Notes under the pieces: model-generated
What the model was told of the DNA's origin: nothing
Databases searched by the model: none
The model's input: the letters and a program-made list of their open reading frames with translations, nothing else
Shown: piece after piece, positions 16,612 to 25,352 of the stretch
How positions within the stretch are numbered: the stretch's first letter is position 1
Layout of the letters: each line of letters opens with the position of its first letter
Source of the DNA: Pseudomonas kitaguniensis
GTDB lineage: Bacteria; Pseudomonadota; Gammaproteobacteria; Pseudomonadales; Pseudomonadaceae
DNA: 36,287 nt
Reading direction: 5' to 3'
NCBI RefSeq assembly: GCF_009296165.1
Contig: NZ_VUAZ01000002.1
Span: 1-36,287, forward strand
Program-made: the position numbers and the translations under genes

Positions 16612-16729
16612 AAAAAAAAAGACCCGGCCAAAGAGCCGGGTCAAAAACCGTGATTAGCCTGATGAGGAGATATTCCAGGAGTCCGACCTAAGGTCTCTTG
16701 GTCTATCGACTGATCTCGCGATCAGCTGG
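16612..16729 (-). ncRNA. prrF: PrrF-type iron-responsive small RNA
   Basis: This roughly 118-nt RNA gene has the hallmarks of PrrF, the Pseudomonas functional counterpart of RyhB. A 5' hairpin CTGATC-GCGA-GATCAG sits at 16725-16710. The conserved single-stranded core CTCCTCATCAGGCTAATCAC follows at 16669-16650, which in PrrF pairs with mRNAs such as sodB and sdh. A strong terminator with a nine-base T-run closes it. The promoter overlaps a good Fur box. Under iron limitation the RNA would be made and would shut down non-essential iron-containing enzymes. Identification rests on recalled family sequence and on the layout. Pseudomonads outside P. aeruginosa usually carry two unlinked copies; I cannot tell which this is. 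Confidence 0.88.
16621..16642 (-). terminator. Intrinsic terminator of prrF
   Basis: GACCCGGC and GCCGGGTC form a perfect eight-base stem with a six-base loop. On the minus strand it is followed directly by nine T residues (16620-16612). It ends the prrF RNA. Confidence 0.92.
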
Positions 16730-16730
16730 G

Positions 16731-16762
16731 TCCAATAATAATCATTATCATTTGCAAGTCAA
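16731..16762 (-). promoter_or_regulatory. prrF promoter with overlapping Fur box
   Basis: On the minus strand TTGACT (16762-16757) and TATTAT (16740-16735) are separated by 16 bases. The Fur box at 16731-16749 matches 15 of 19 positions of GATAATGATAATCATTATC, counted by hand, and covers the -10 element. This predicts direct repression by Fur-Fe(II). Confidence 0.85.
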
Positions 16763-16805
16763 ATGTTTTTGTCGGCCTGATAGAAATATTTTTCCGTTGC
16801 GCCCG

Positions 16806-17159
16806 TCACACGCTGAGCTGAGTAGCGGCCGGCGCCCGCAATGTCTGCTCCACCATCGCTTTTGCCATATCAATCAAATACACCACCGAAAAGGCCAGAT
16901 CCCGCTGGTTGCCTTGACGGCTGTTCGCCGATTCGTAGGCTGCGGCTGCCGCGCTGCGTAGCAGGTCGGAGGCGTGAACCAGGGCTTCTTCATGGCTGAC
17001 GCCGGGCTTGATGGCGAAAAAACAGTCGTCCGCGCTCGGCACCGACACATCCTCTTTCAAGTAATAGTCCAGTGCGCGTCGTACGGCGCCGCTGCTGCGC
17101 AGGTCCAGCAGTTCGTCAGCTTGCGCTGCGCCGGGCAGGTGATACGGGCTAGTCGTCAT
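16806..17159 (-). CDS. DUF6124-like small protein
   Basis: A 117-aa, mostly helical soluble protein with no signal peptide or membrane segment. The middle part (CFFAIKPGVSHEEALVHASDLLRSAAAAAYES) and the helical end (LAFSVVYLIDMAKAMVEQTL) match what I recall of the DUF6124 (earlier DUF3077) family, which is abundant and paralogous in pseudomonads and has no known function. It is divergent from the LexA/CI-like repressor gene with a 130-nt shared upstream region, so the repressor may control it. Its stop lies 44 nt upstream of the prrF promoter on the same strand. Confidence 0.7.
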   Translation of the reverse strand: MTTSPYHLPGAAQADELLDLRSSGAVRRALDYYLKEDVSVPSADDCFFAIKPGVSHEEALVHASDLLRSAAAAAYESANSRQGNQRDLAFSVVYLIDMAKAMVEQTLRAPAATQLSV

Positions 17160-17207
17160 GAAGGTGGTTACTCTGAGTGAATGTCGAAAACCTGCCTCTG
17201 ATAGTAG

Positions 17208-17218
17208 TACGAATCGTA
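17208..17218. promoter_or_regulatory. Candidate operator in the divergent DUF6124/repressor region
   Basis: TACGA-A-TCGTA is a perfect odd-length palindrome. It lies 49 nt upstream of the DUF6124-like gene and about 70 nt upstream of the repressor ATG. A looser ACGT-N6-ACGT arrangement overlaps the region just before the repressor start (17273-17286). Either could be the repressor's own operator. Confidence 0.3.
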
Positions 17219-17289
17219 TTTATGTCATTTGATGGATTACTACAAACTGTTTATTGTCATGAAAAATACCCAACGTATTGTCACGTCCT

Positions 17290-17925
17290 ATGGATAACTG
17301 GATTGCGTTGGTCAAAGCCAACATGAAAGACCGCAAGGTCACGCAGGACGAACTGGCCGAACGCTTGGGCATGTCCCAAGGCGGTGTCGGCCATTGGCTT
17401 AACAAACGCCGCGTGCCGAGCCTGGCGGATATGAACCGGGTACTCGCCGAGCTGGGCTTGGGTTACCTGGAAGTCGCGCTGGAAATTCGTGAGAGAGACG
17501 ACGAAGCGCCAGCCCCGGTAAAACATTACAACCCGTATTTTCGCTACCCGGTCAGCGACTGGAGAGGCGTGTGCGAAATCCGTGAAGAACGCGCGGTGTA
17601 TGAAGTGGCGCGTTTCGAGCTGACCGATTACCACGCCCAGGGCGAAGCGTTCTGGCTGCCCGTGACGGGTGATGCGATGACCGCCCCCAGTGGCCTGAGC
17701 ATCGGCGCAGGCATGATGATTCTGGTAGACCCGGCCATCGCTGCCGAACCTGGCAGGCTGGTGGTTGCCCAATGGGCAGATAGCCCTCAGGCAACCTTTC
17801 GCCAGTTGCTGGAAGAGAGTGGCCAGTTGTATCTGGTGCCACTCAACCCCACCTACCCTAAAGTGCTGTTCACCGACGATTGCCGAATGCTCGGGGTTGT
17901 CGTGCAAGCCACTGCGAAGTTTTAG
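17290..17925 (+). CDS. LexA/CI-like repressor with degenerate S24 peptidase domain
   Basis: The ATG at 17290 gives 211 aa. An XRE helix-turn-helix lies at about residues 16-45 (TQDELAERLGMSQGGVGHWLNKRRVPS). The C-terminal half is an S24/LexA-like domain (FWLPVTGDAMTAP ... GMMILVDP ... LYLVPLNPTYPK). In self-cleaving repressors the nucleophile is Ser in GDSM and the general base is a Lys in ATVKR. Here they are Ala129 (GDAM) and Arg171 (ATFRQ), and I see no Ala-Gly cleavage site. The domain probably serves for dimerisation only, so RecA-triggered self-cleavage is unlikely. It is related to PrtR-type regulators, but no pyocin or phage genes are nearby. The stop overlaps the convergent liuD stop by 4 nt. 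Confidence 0.8.
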   Translation: MDNWIALVKANMKDRKVTQDELAERLGMSQGGVGHWLNKRRVPSLADMNRVLAELGLGYLEVALEIRERDDEAPAPVKHYNPYFRYPVSDWRGVCEIREERAVYEVARFELTDYHAQGEAFWLPVTGDAMTAPSGLSIGAGMMILVDPAIAAEPGRLVVAQWADSPQATFRQLLEESGQLYLVPLNPTYPKVLFTDDCRMLGVVVQATAKF

Positions 17926-19846
17926 CCGGCCGTTTCAAGCTCGACCAAGGCACTGCCTTCGGCAACCATTTCACCTTCCTGGCAAAACAGCGCCTTGACC
18001 TTTCCAGCGTGCGGCGCGCGAATACTGTGCTCCATCTTCATCGCCTCCAGCACCACCAGTTGAGTGCCGGCTTGCACCGTTTGGCCCACCTCCACCAGCA
18101 CACGCACGATACTGCCGTTCATTGGCGCCGTCAGGCCACCCTGATGTGACGGGTTGGCCGCGACCGCTGCAATCGGGTCAAACAAGCTGACCGCGTGCAA
18201 CTCGCCGTCCCAGCGCAGGTACACACAGCCTTCGCGGCGCACCGCCAAATGAGCGCGGCGCACGCCGTTATGGTCGATCAGCAACTGCTCGCCGTGCAGG
18301 TGTGCGGTGCTGCCACTCAGCGTTACCAGCCGATGCTGTCCGGCGCAGCTCAAATGCACCGACACCTCGGCAGGCAGCCCCGCGCGAAAACCCCGCGTAT
18401 CCGCCCACGGCCCAAAACCTGCCGGCAAGCTCTGAATAAACGCCGCGCCAGCCGCCTGCCAGAAGGCATCGCTGAGCGCGCCCGCCACCGGCAGCAACTG
18501 ATCCTGATAGCGCGCAATAAACCCGGTGTCCAACTCAGCCGCGGCAAACGCCGGATGGCCGATGATCCGCCGCAAAAAGCTCAGGTTGGTCTTGAGCCCA
18601 CCCACGGCAAACTCATCGAGCATGCTCAGTAAGCGCAGCCGAGCCTGTTCACGGTCTTCGCCCCAGGCAATCAGCTTGCCGAGCATCGGGTCGTAGAACG
18701 GCGAGACGCTGTCACCTTGTTGCACGCCGCTGTCGACGCGGCGCCCCGGCCCTGCGGCAGGTTCACGGTACAGCGCGAGGTGCCCGGTGGCCGGCAGAAA
18801 ATCATTCGCCGGGTCTTCGGCGTACAAGCGCACTTCGATCGCATGGCCGATCAGCGGCACGTGCGCCTGAGTGATCGGTAACGCTTCACCCATCGCGACA
18901 CGAATCTGCCAGGCCACCAGATCCAGGCCGGTGATCGCCTCTGTCACCGGATGCTCCACCTGCAAGCGCGTGTTCATCTCCATAAAGAAAAACGCGCCCT
19001 GCGCGTCGAGCAAAAACTCCACGGTGCCCGCGCCCACATAACCGATAGCCTGCGCCGCACGCACCGCGGCTTCGCCCATGGCCTTGCGTTGTTCAACACT
19101 CAAGCCCGGCGCCGTGCTTCTTCGACGACCTTTTGATGGCGGCGTTGAATCGAGCAATCGCGCTCGTTGAGGTACAGGCAGTGGCCGTGCTGGTCGGCAA
19201 ACACTTGAATTTCGACATGGCGCGGCTTCAGCAGGTATTTCTCCACCAGCATCTGCGCATTGCCAAAGGACGACAGCGCCTCGCGCTGGGCCGACGCCAG
19301 GGCTTCGGCGAGTTGGCTTACATCCTCGACCACCTTCATGCCCTTGCCACCGCCGCCGGCCGTGGCCTTGAGCAGCACCGGGTAGCCGATACGCGCGCAG
19401 GCGTCACGAAAGGTTTGCAGGTCTTGGGCGTCGCCGTGATAACCCGGCACCAGCGGCACACCGGCGTGTTCCATCAAGGCCTTGGCGGCCGATTTACTGC
19501 CCATCGCATCAATCGCCGAGGCGGGCGGGCCGAGGAAGATCAGCCCCGCCGCTTCTACCGCGCGGGCAAAACCGGCGTTCTCCGACAGAAAGCCATAACC
19601 CGGATGAATCGCCTGGGCGCCACTCGCCTGAGCGGCGGCGATCAGCTTGTCGATTTGCAGGTAGCTTTCGGTGGCTTTGCTGCCACCCAAATCCACCCGA
19701 ATATCCGCCTCGCGGCTATGGCGCGCATCGCGGTCCGTGGCACTGTGCACGGCCACGGTGGTCAACCCCAGCGCTTTGGCCGTGCGCATCACGCGGCAGG
19801 CAATCTCGCCCCGGTTGGCCACGAGTAACGTGGTCAGTGTGCTCAT
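17922..19846 (-). pseudogene. liuD: Methylcrotonyl-CoA carboxylase biotin-carboxylase subunit, single-base frameshift
   Basis: This is the alpha subunit of 3-methylcrotonyl-CoA carboxylase, which carboxylates 3-methylcrotonyl-CoA to 3-methylglutaconyl-CoA with ATP and biotin in leucine breakdown. The start is the ATG at 19846 (MSTLTTLLVANRGEIACRV). The biotin-carboxylase domain (AGGGGKGMKVV ATP loop, ERDCSIQRRHQKVVEEA) runs into a premature stop. It continues in another frame (PGLSVEQRKAMGEAA ...) to the biotinyl domain with the lysine in EAMKMEHS. One base is missing near 19113-19114 (GCA CCG GCG CCG). With it the gene is 1926 nt (641 aa), the usual length. Its ATG overlaps the liuC stop. 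Confidence 0.85.
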
Positions 19847-20648
19847 GAACGCGGCTCCTGCGCTTGCCAACTGGGCGGGCGTTTTTGCAGGAAGGCGCGC
19901 AGGCCTTCCTGGCCCTCGGCGCTGACGCGAATCCGTGCGATGGCATTTTCGCAATAACGGCGCAGCGCGGGGTGAGGGCGCCGTTACCCACTTCACGCAG
20001 TAAATCTTTGCTGGCGCGCATCGCCGCCGGGCTGTTTTGCAGCAGGTTGCTGACCCACTGTTCGACGTGCTCATCCAGCTCACTCGCCGGGTAACTTTCC
20101 GCCAGTAAGCCAAGCTCGCGCGCGCGCTGGCCGCCGAAGCGTTCGGCGGTCAGCGCATAGCGCCGCGCGGCGCGTTCGCCGATAGCCTGTACCACGAACG
20201 GGCTGATCACCGCGGGGGCCAAGCCGATGCGTACTTCCGACAGGCAGAACTGCGCGTCATCCGCCCCAATCGCCATGTCGCAGCAACTGATCAAGCCCAG
20301 CGCACCGCCATAGGCCGCGCCTTGCACCACGGCCAGGCTGGGTATTTTCAGCTTGGCCAGGTTGTACATCAACTCCGCCAGCTCGCGGGCGTCGTCCAGG
20401 TTGGTGTGGTAATCAAGCTCGGCGGATTGCTGCATCCAGGCCAAATCGGCGCCTGCGCTGAAGTGCTTGCCGCGCCCGCGCAGCAGCAGAAAGCGCAAGG
20501 ACGCATCCGCCTGCACGTGGTCGAGGGCGATGATCAGTTCACGGATCATCTGCGCATTGAACGCGTTGTTCTTGGCTTCACGGTTAAGCCACAGCGTGGC
20601 AAAACCACGGCTGTCAGTGATCAGTTCGAGGGTGTTGAAATCGCTCAT
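19843..20648 (-). pseudogene. liuC: Methylglutaconyl-CoA hydratase (enoyl-CoA hydratase family), single-base frameshift
   Basis: Hydrates 3-methylglutaconyl-CoA to HMG-CoA in leucine catabolism. The start is the ATG at 20648 (MSDFNTLELI) with GGAG nine bases upstream. Crotonase-fold features are the oxyanion-hole segments HFSAGADLAWMQ and QGAAYGGALGLISCCDMAIG, and the active-site region FCLSEVRIGLAPAVI. After NGALTP the frame shifts: one base is missing around 19967-19973. The intended end (ALRRYCENAIARIRVSAEG ... AQEPRS) reads in the next frame to TGA at 19843, overlapping the liuD ATG. Restored length is 807 nt, 268 aa. Confidence 0.85.
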
Positions 20649-20663
20649 GGGGTACAGCTCCAT

Positions 20664-22270
20664 TTACATGCGGAACACGCCGAAGCGGCTCGGCTCGATG
20701 GGCGCATTCAGCGCGGCGGACAGGGCCAGCGCCAGCATGTCGCGGGTCTGCAGCGGATCGATGACGCCGTCATCCCACAGCCGCGCGCTGGAGTAGTAAG
20801 GGTGGCCTTGGGTTTCATACTGGTCGAGGATCGGCTGCTTGATCGCGGCTTCCTCCTCGGCGCTGAACGCTGCACCGGCGCGTTCGGCTTGTTCGCGCTT
20901 GACCTGCACCAGCACGCCGGCCGCCTGTTCTGCGCCCATCACGCCGATGCGTGCATTCGGCCACATCCACAAAAAGCGCGGGTCGTAGGCGCGACCGCAC
21001 ATGCCGTAGTTGCCGGCACCAAAGCTGCCACCAATGATCACCGTGAACTTCGGCACCTTGGCGCACGCCACGGCCGTGACCAGCTTGGCGCCATGCTTGG
21101 CAATGCCGCCAGCTTCGTACTTCTGGCCGACCATAAAGCCGGTGATGTTCTGCAGGAACAGCAAGGGAATACCGCGCTGACAGGCCAGCTCGATGAAGTG
21201 CGCGCCTTTTTGTGCGGCTTCGGCGAACAGAATGCCGTTGTTCGCGAGGATCGCTATCGGGTAGCCGTGCAAGTGCGCAAAACCGCACACCAGTGTGGTG
21301 CCGAACAGCGCCTTGAATTCGTCGAAGACTGAAGCGTCGACCAACCGCGCGATCACCTCGCGCACATCAAATGGCTGCTTGGCATCCGCCGGAATCACGC
21401 CATACAGTTCTTCGCCGGCGTACAGCGGCGGCGCCGGCGTGCGTTGCACCAGTTGCCCTTGTTTGCGCCAGTTAAGGTTGGCCACGCTGCGCCGCGCCAG
21501 GGCCAGCGCGTGTTCGTCGCTGTCGGCATAGTGGTCGGCCACGCCGGAGATTTTGCAGTGCACATCGGCACCGCCGAGGTCTTCGGCGCTGACCACTTCA
21601 CCTGTCGCGGCTTTTACCAGCGGCGGCCCGGCGAGAAAGATGGTTGCCTGCTGGCGCACCATGATCGCTTCGTCGCCATGGCCGGTACGTAGGCGCCACC
21701 GGCGGTGCACGAGCCCATCACCACCGCGATCTGCGGAATGCCTTGGGCACTCATGTTGGCCTGGTTGAAGAAGATTCGCCCAAAGTGTTCACGGTCGGGA
21801 AACACCTCATCCTGGCGCGGCAGGTTGGCGCCGCCGGAGTCCACCAAGTAGATGCACGGCAGGCGGTTCTGCTCGGCGATGGTCTGCGCGCGCAGGTGTT
21901 TTTTCACCGTGAGCGGGTAGTAGGAACCGCCTTTCACTGTGGCGTCGTTGGCGACAATCATGCATTCGATGCCTTCCACGCGGCCGATCCCGGCGATCAC
22001 GCCGGCGGCGGGCACGTCTTCGCCATACACCTGATAAGCGGCCAACTGGCTGAGTTCAAGGAACGGCGAGCCTGGGTCAAGCAAGCGGTTGATGCGCTCG
22101 CGCGGCAGCAGTTTGCCGCGCGCGGTGTGCCGCGCCTGAGCGTTCGCGCCGCCGCCGTGTTGAACATGCGCGAGCAATGTGCGCAGGGCGTCGACTTGAA
22201 GGCGCATCGCCGCGCTGTTGGCGGCAAATTCCGCCGAGCGCGGGTTGAGCTGGGTGTGCAAGGTGGCCAT
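20664..22270 (-). pseudogene. liuB: Methylcrotonyl-CoA carboxylase carboxyltransferase subunit, single-base frameshift
   Basis: This is the beta subunit of 3-methylcrotonyl-CoA carboxylase, moving the carboxyl group from carboxybiotin to 3-methylcrotonyl-CoA. The N-terminal half ([58 protein letters not shown]) and C-terminal half ([26 protein letters not shown] ... [16 protein letters not shown]) are in different frames, with one base missing at about 21676-21677, right after AYVPAM. The restored gene is 1608 nt, 535 aa, the standard length. It is 13 nt from liuA and 15 nt from liuC, within one operon. Confidence 0.87.
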
Positions 22271-22283
22271 GGCGCGCGCTCCT

Positions 22284-23447
22284 TCAGCGGGTTTCGTTGA
22301 AGAGTTCGCGGCCGATCAACATCCGCCGAATCTCACTGGTGCCGGCGCCGATTTCGTACAGCTTGGCGTCACGCAACAGGCGCCCGGCAGGGAATTCGTT
22401 GATGTAGCCATTGCCGCCCAGAATCTGGATGGCATCGAGGGCCATTTGCGTGGCGCGCTCGGAGGTGTAAAGGATCACCCCGGCGGCATCCTTGCGCGTG
22501 GTTTCGCCACGCTCGCAGGCCTGGGCCACCGCGTACAGGTAAGCGCGGCTCGCATTGAGGTGCGTGTACATGTCGGCAACCTTGCCCTGAATCAGCTGGA
22601 ATTCGCCGATGCTCTGGCCGAACTGCTTGCGGTCGTGGATGTACGGCACGATCAGGTCCATGCAGGACTGCATGATGCCGATCGGGCCGCCGGCCAGCAC
22701 CACGCGTTCATAGTCGAGGCCGCTCATCAGCACTTTGACGCCGCCATTCAGCGCGCCGAGGATGTTTTCCTGCGGCACATGCACGTCGTCAAAAAACAGC
22801 TCGCAGGTGTTGGAGCCGCGCATGCCCAGCTTGTCGAACTTGCTGCCACGGCTGAAGCCCTTCCAGTCGCGTTCGACGATAAAGGCGGTGATGCCATGCG
22901 CGCCTTTTTCCACGTCGGTCTTGGCGTAGATCACGTAGGTGTTGGCGTCGGGGCCGTTGGTGATCCAGGTTTTGCTGCCGTTGAGCACGTAGTGGTCGCC
23001 GCGTTTTTCGGCACGCAGTTTCATCGAGACCACGTCAGAGCCAGCATTCGGCTCGCTCATGGCCAAGGCGCCGACATGCTCGCCGCTGATCAGTTTTGGC
23101 AGGTAATGGAGTTTTTGCGCGTGGCTGCCATTGCGGTTGATCTGGTTGACGCAGAGGTTGGAGTGCGCGCCGTAGGACAAACCCACCGAGGCTGACCCAC
23201 GGCTGATTTCTTCGATGGCCACCACGTGCGCCAGGTAACCGAGACCGGCGCCGCCGTATTCTTCCGGCACGGTGATGCCGAGCAGGCCCATGTCACCGAA
23301 CTTGCGCCACAGGTCAGCGGGGAACAGGTTGTCGCTGTCGATGTGTGCTGCGCGCGGGGCGATTTCCTTGGCCACGAAAGACTGCACTTGGTCGCGCAGC
23401 ATGTCGATGGTTTCGCCCAGGGCGAAGTTCAGGGACGGGTAACTCAT
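22284..23447 (-). CDS. liuA: Isovaleryl-CoA dehydrogenase
   Basis: A 387-aa FAD flavoprotein that oxidises isovaleryl-CoA to 3-methylcrotonyl-CoA, first committed step of the lower leucine pathway. Acyl-CoA dehydrogenase signatures are present: [26 protein letters not shown], and the C-terminal [26 protein letters not shown] glutamate in [13 protein letters not shown] (near residue 250) occupies the position of the catalytic base specific to isovaleryl-CoA dehydrogenases. The start is the ATG at 23447 ([12 protein letters not shown]). It heads the liuABCD operon and, unlike the next three genes, is intact. Confidence 0.93.
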   Translation of the reverse strand: MSYPSLNFALGETIDMLRDQVQSFVAKEIAPRAAHIDSDNLFPADLWRKFGDMGLLGITVPEEYGGAGLGYLAHVVAIEEISRGSASVGLSYGAHSNLCVNQINRNGSHAQKLHYLPKLISGEHVGALAMSEPNAGSDVVSMKLRAEKRGDHYVLNGSKTWITNGPDANTYVIYAKTDVEKGAHGITAFIVERDWKGFSRGSKFDKLGMRGSNTCELFFDDVHVPQENILGALNGGVKVLMSGLDYERVVLAGGPIGIMQSCMDLIVPYIHDRKQFGQSIGEFQLIQGKVADMYTHLNASRAYLYAVAQACERGETTRKDAAGVILYTSERATQMALDAIQILGGNGYINEFPAGRLLRDAKLYEIGAGTSEIRRMLIGRELFNETR

Positions 23448-23511
23448 GGACAGGCACCTTAATGTGAGCTTTGTTTTTGTGTGGGTTGAGCGGCGGCGGA
23501 GGTCGCTCACC

Positions 23512-23548
23512 TTTACGTTAACGTAAGCTTGCGTTACGGTGCTGTCAA
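23512..23548 (-). promoter_or_regulatory. liuABCD promoter with LiuR-type operator
   Basis: A consensus -35 TTGACA on the minus strand (23548-23543) is followed, at 17-bp spacing, by a perfect palindrome TTACGTTAACGTAA (23513-23526) covering the -10 position. The palindrome shares its ACGTTAACGT core with the box before liuR (31995-32010). LiuR bound there would cover the -10. Confidence 0.65.
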
Positions 23549-23554
23549 TCGCAG

Positions 23555-23570
23555 TTTACGTTTACGTCAA
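23555..23570 (+). promoter_or_regulatory. Second LiuR-type box, before the acyl-CoA synthetase
   Basis: TTTACGTTTACGTCAA is a near match to TTGACGTTAACGTCAA found upstream of liuR. It sits 28 nt before the ATG of the divergent synthetase gene, so the same regulator probably controls both directions. Confidence 0.55.
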
Positions 23571-23598
23571 CCTAAAAAAAAGATAACAGGGAGTCGTT

Positions 23599-25239
23599 AT
23601 GGATCAACCTAATCCAAGCTACAGCCGTGGCTTTCAGGGCAAGCCCTTACTGGCCATGACCATCGGCGAGGCCTTTGATCACACGGTTGTGCAACATGCC
23701 GATGGCGAGGCGCTGGTGGTGCGTCATCAGCAACGCCGTTACAGCTGGCGGCAGTTGGCCGAAACGGTTGATTTGCACGCCCGTGCGTTCCTCGCCTTGG
23801 GCATGCAGGCCGGCGACCGCCTGGGTATTTGGGCGCCCAACTGCGCTGAGTGGTGCATCAGCCAGATCGCCAGTGCCAAGCTCGGCGTGATTCTGGTCAC
23901 TATCAACCCGGCCTACCGCAGCAGTGAATTGGACTACGTTCTCAAGCAGGCAGGTTGCCAATGGCTGGTGTGTGCAGGGTCGTTTAAAAGCTCCGATTAC
24001 CACGCCATGCTGCAGGAACTGAACCCCGACCTGCGCGCCCTGATCAGCCTCGACCCCAGCCCGCCCCCGGGGTTTATACCCTGGTCGCAGTTGGCGGCGC
24101 TCGGCGCCGGTGTCCCGCCCCAACAGTTGCACAGCCGCCAGGCCAGCCTGCATTTCGATCAAGCCGTCAACATTCAGTACACCTCCGGCACCACCGGTTT
24201 CCCCAAGGGCGCCACCCTCAGTCATCACAACATCCTCAATAACGGCTACATGGTCGGCGAAAGCCTGGGCCTTACCGCGCAGGACCGGCTGGTGATTCCG
24301 GTGCCGCTGTATCACTGCTTTGGCATGGTCATGGGCAACCTTGCTTGCATAACCCACGGCACCGCCATGATCTACCCCAATGACGGCTTCGACGCGCTGT
24401 TAACCTTAAACGCCGTCGCCGAAGAGCGCGCCACCGGGTTGTACGGTGTGCCGACCATGTTTATCGCGCTGCTCGATCACCCACGCCGGGGTGAATTCGA
24501 CCTGGCGACCTTGCGCACCGGCATCATGGCCGGCGCGACGTGCCCCATTGAGGTGATGCGCCGCGTCATCAGCGAGCTGCATATGGGCGAGGTGCAGATA
24601 GCCTACGGCATGACCGAAACCAGCCCGGTGTCGCTGCAGACCGGCGCCAATGATGATCTGGAACGCCGCGTCACAACCGTTGGCCGCACCCAGCCACACC
24701 TGGAAAACAAGATCATCGACGCCGCCGGCAACACGCTCGCTCGCGGTGAAATCGGCGAGCTGTGCACACGTGGCTACAGCGTGATGCTGGGCTACTGGAA
24801 TAACCCCGAAGGCACCCGTCAGGCCATCGATGCCGCGGGCTGGATGCACACCGGTGACCTGGCGACCATGGATGAGCACGGCTACGTGTGCATTGTCGGG
24901 CGCAACAAGGACATGATTATTCGTGGTGGTGAAAACGTGTACCCGCGCGAGCTGGAAGAGTTTCTCTTCACACACCCTGCGGTCGCCGACGTGCACATTA
25001 TCGGTATCCCGGATGCGGTTTATGGCGAGGCGATCGTCGCCTGGGTCAAGTTGCATCAAGGCCATGCGGTTAATGAGCTGCAGCTGCAAGCCTGGTGCAA
25101 GGGCCGCATCGCGCACTTCAAGACGCCCAAACATTTCAAGTTCGTGGAAACGTTTCCGATGACGGTAACCGGCAAGATCCAGAAGTTTCGCATGCGCGAG
25201 ATCAGTATCGAGGATTATCGGCCTGCGGCGGCTGATTGA
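23599..25239 (+). CDS. Medium/short-chain acyl-CoA synthetase (AMP-binding family)
   Basis: A 546-aa AMP-forming acyl-CoA ligase with the P-loop [41 protein letters not shown] and the C-terminal catalytic lysine in [14 protein letters not shown] ribosome binding site AGGGAG precedes the ATG. It is divergent from liuA and shares its control region, which carries two LiuR-type boxes. That suggests it activates a branched or short acid (for example isovalerate or another leucine-pathway acid) to its CoA ester. The acid specificity is inferred from context only. Confidence 0.85.
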   Translation: MDQPNPSYSRGFQGKPLLAMTIGEAFDHTVVQHADGEALVVRHQQRRYSWRQLAETVDLHARAFLALGMQAGDRLGIWAPNCAEWCISQIASAKLGVILVTINPAYRSSELDYVLKQAGCQWLVCAGSFKSSDYHAMLQELNPDLRALISLDPSPPPGFIPWSQLAALGAGVPPQQLHSRQASLHFDQAVNIQYTSGTTGFPKGATLSHHNILNNGYMVGESLGLTAQDRLVIPVPLYHCFGMVMGNLACITHGTAMIYPNDGFDALLTLNAVAEERATGLYGVPTMFIALLDHPRRGEFDLATLRTGIMAGATCPIEVMRRVISELHMGEVQIAYGMTETSPVSLQTGANDDLERRVTTVGRTQPHLENKIIDAAGNTLARGEIGELCTRGYSVMLGYWNNPEGTRQAIDAAGWMHTGDLATMDEHGYVCIVGRNKDMIIRGGENVYPRELEEFLFTHPAVADVHIIGIPDAVYGEAIVAWVKLHQGHAVNELQLQAWCKGRIAHFKTPKHFKFVETFPMTVTGKIQKFRMREISIEDYRPAAAD

Positions 25240-25352
25240 CTGCGCGTTCCGGCCCACGTGCGAGGGGCAGGGCTGACGGTTTTTATCTACCTCATTGCAA
25301 GCGATCGAATGCCACATATTGACTGTTCATCAGGTCAATTAGAGTTCGCTAC

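Noticed and set aside
16551..16688. 45-codon plus-strand frame starting MRAIKQHTVF
   Set aside because: It runs through the prrF terminator and core on the opposite strand, has poly-Lys from the A-run, and lacks a ribosome binding site.
16738..16756. CRISPR- or AT-repeat-like tract near 16740
   Set aside because: The repeated AAT/CAT pattern is fully explained by the Fur box over the prrF promoter; there are no repeat-spacer units.
25240..25352. Possible HrpL-type (hrp box) promoter before the effector gene
   Set aside because: I looked for GGAAC-N16-CCAC and found no acceptable match, so type III control cannot be supported from the sequence.
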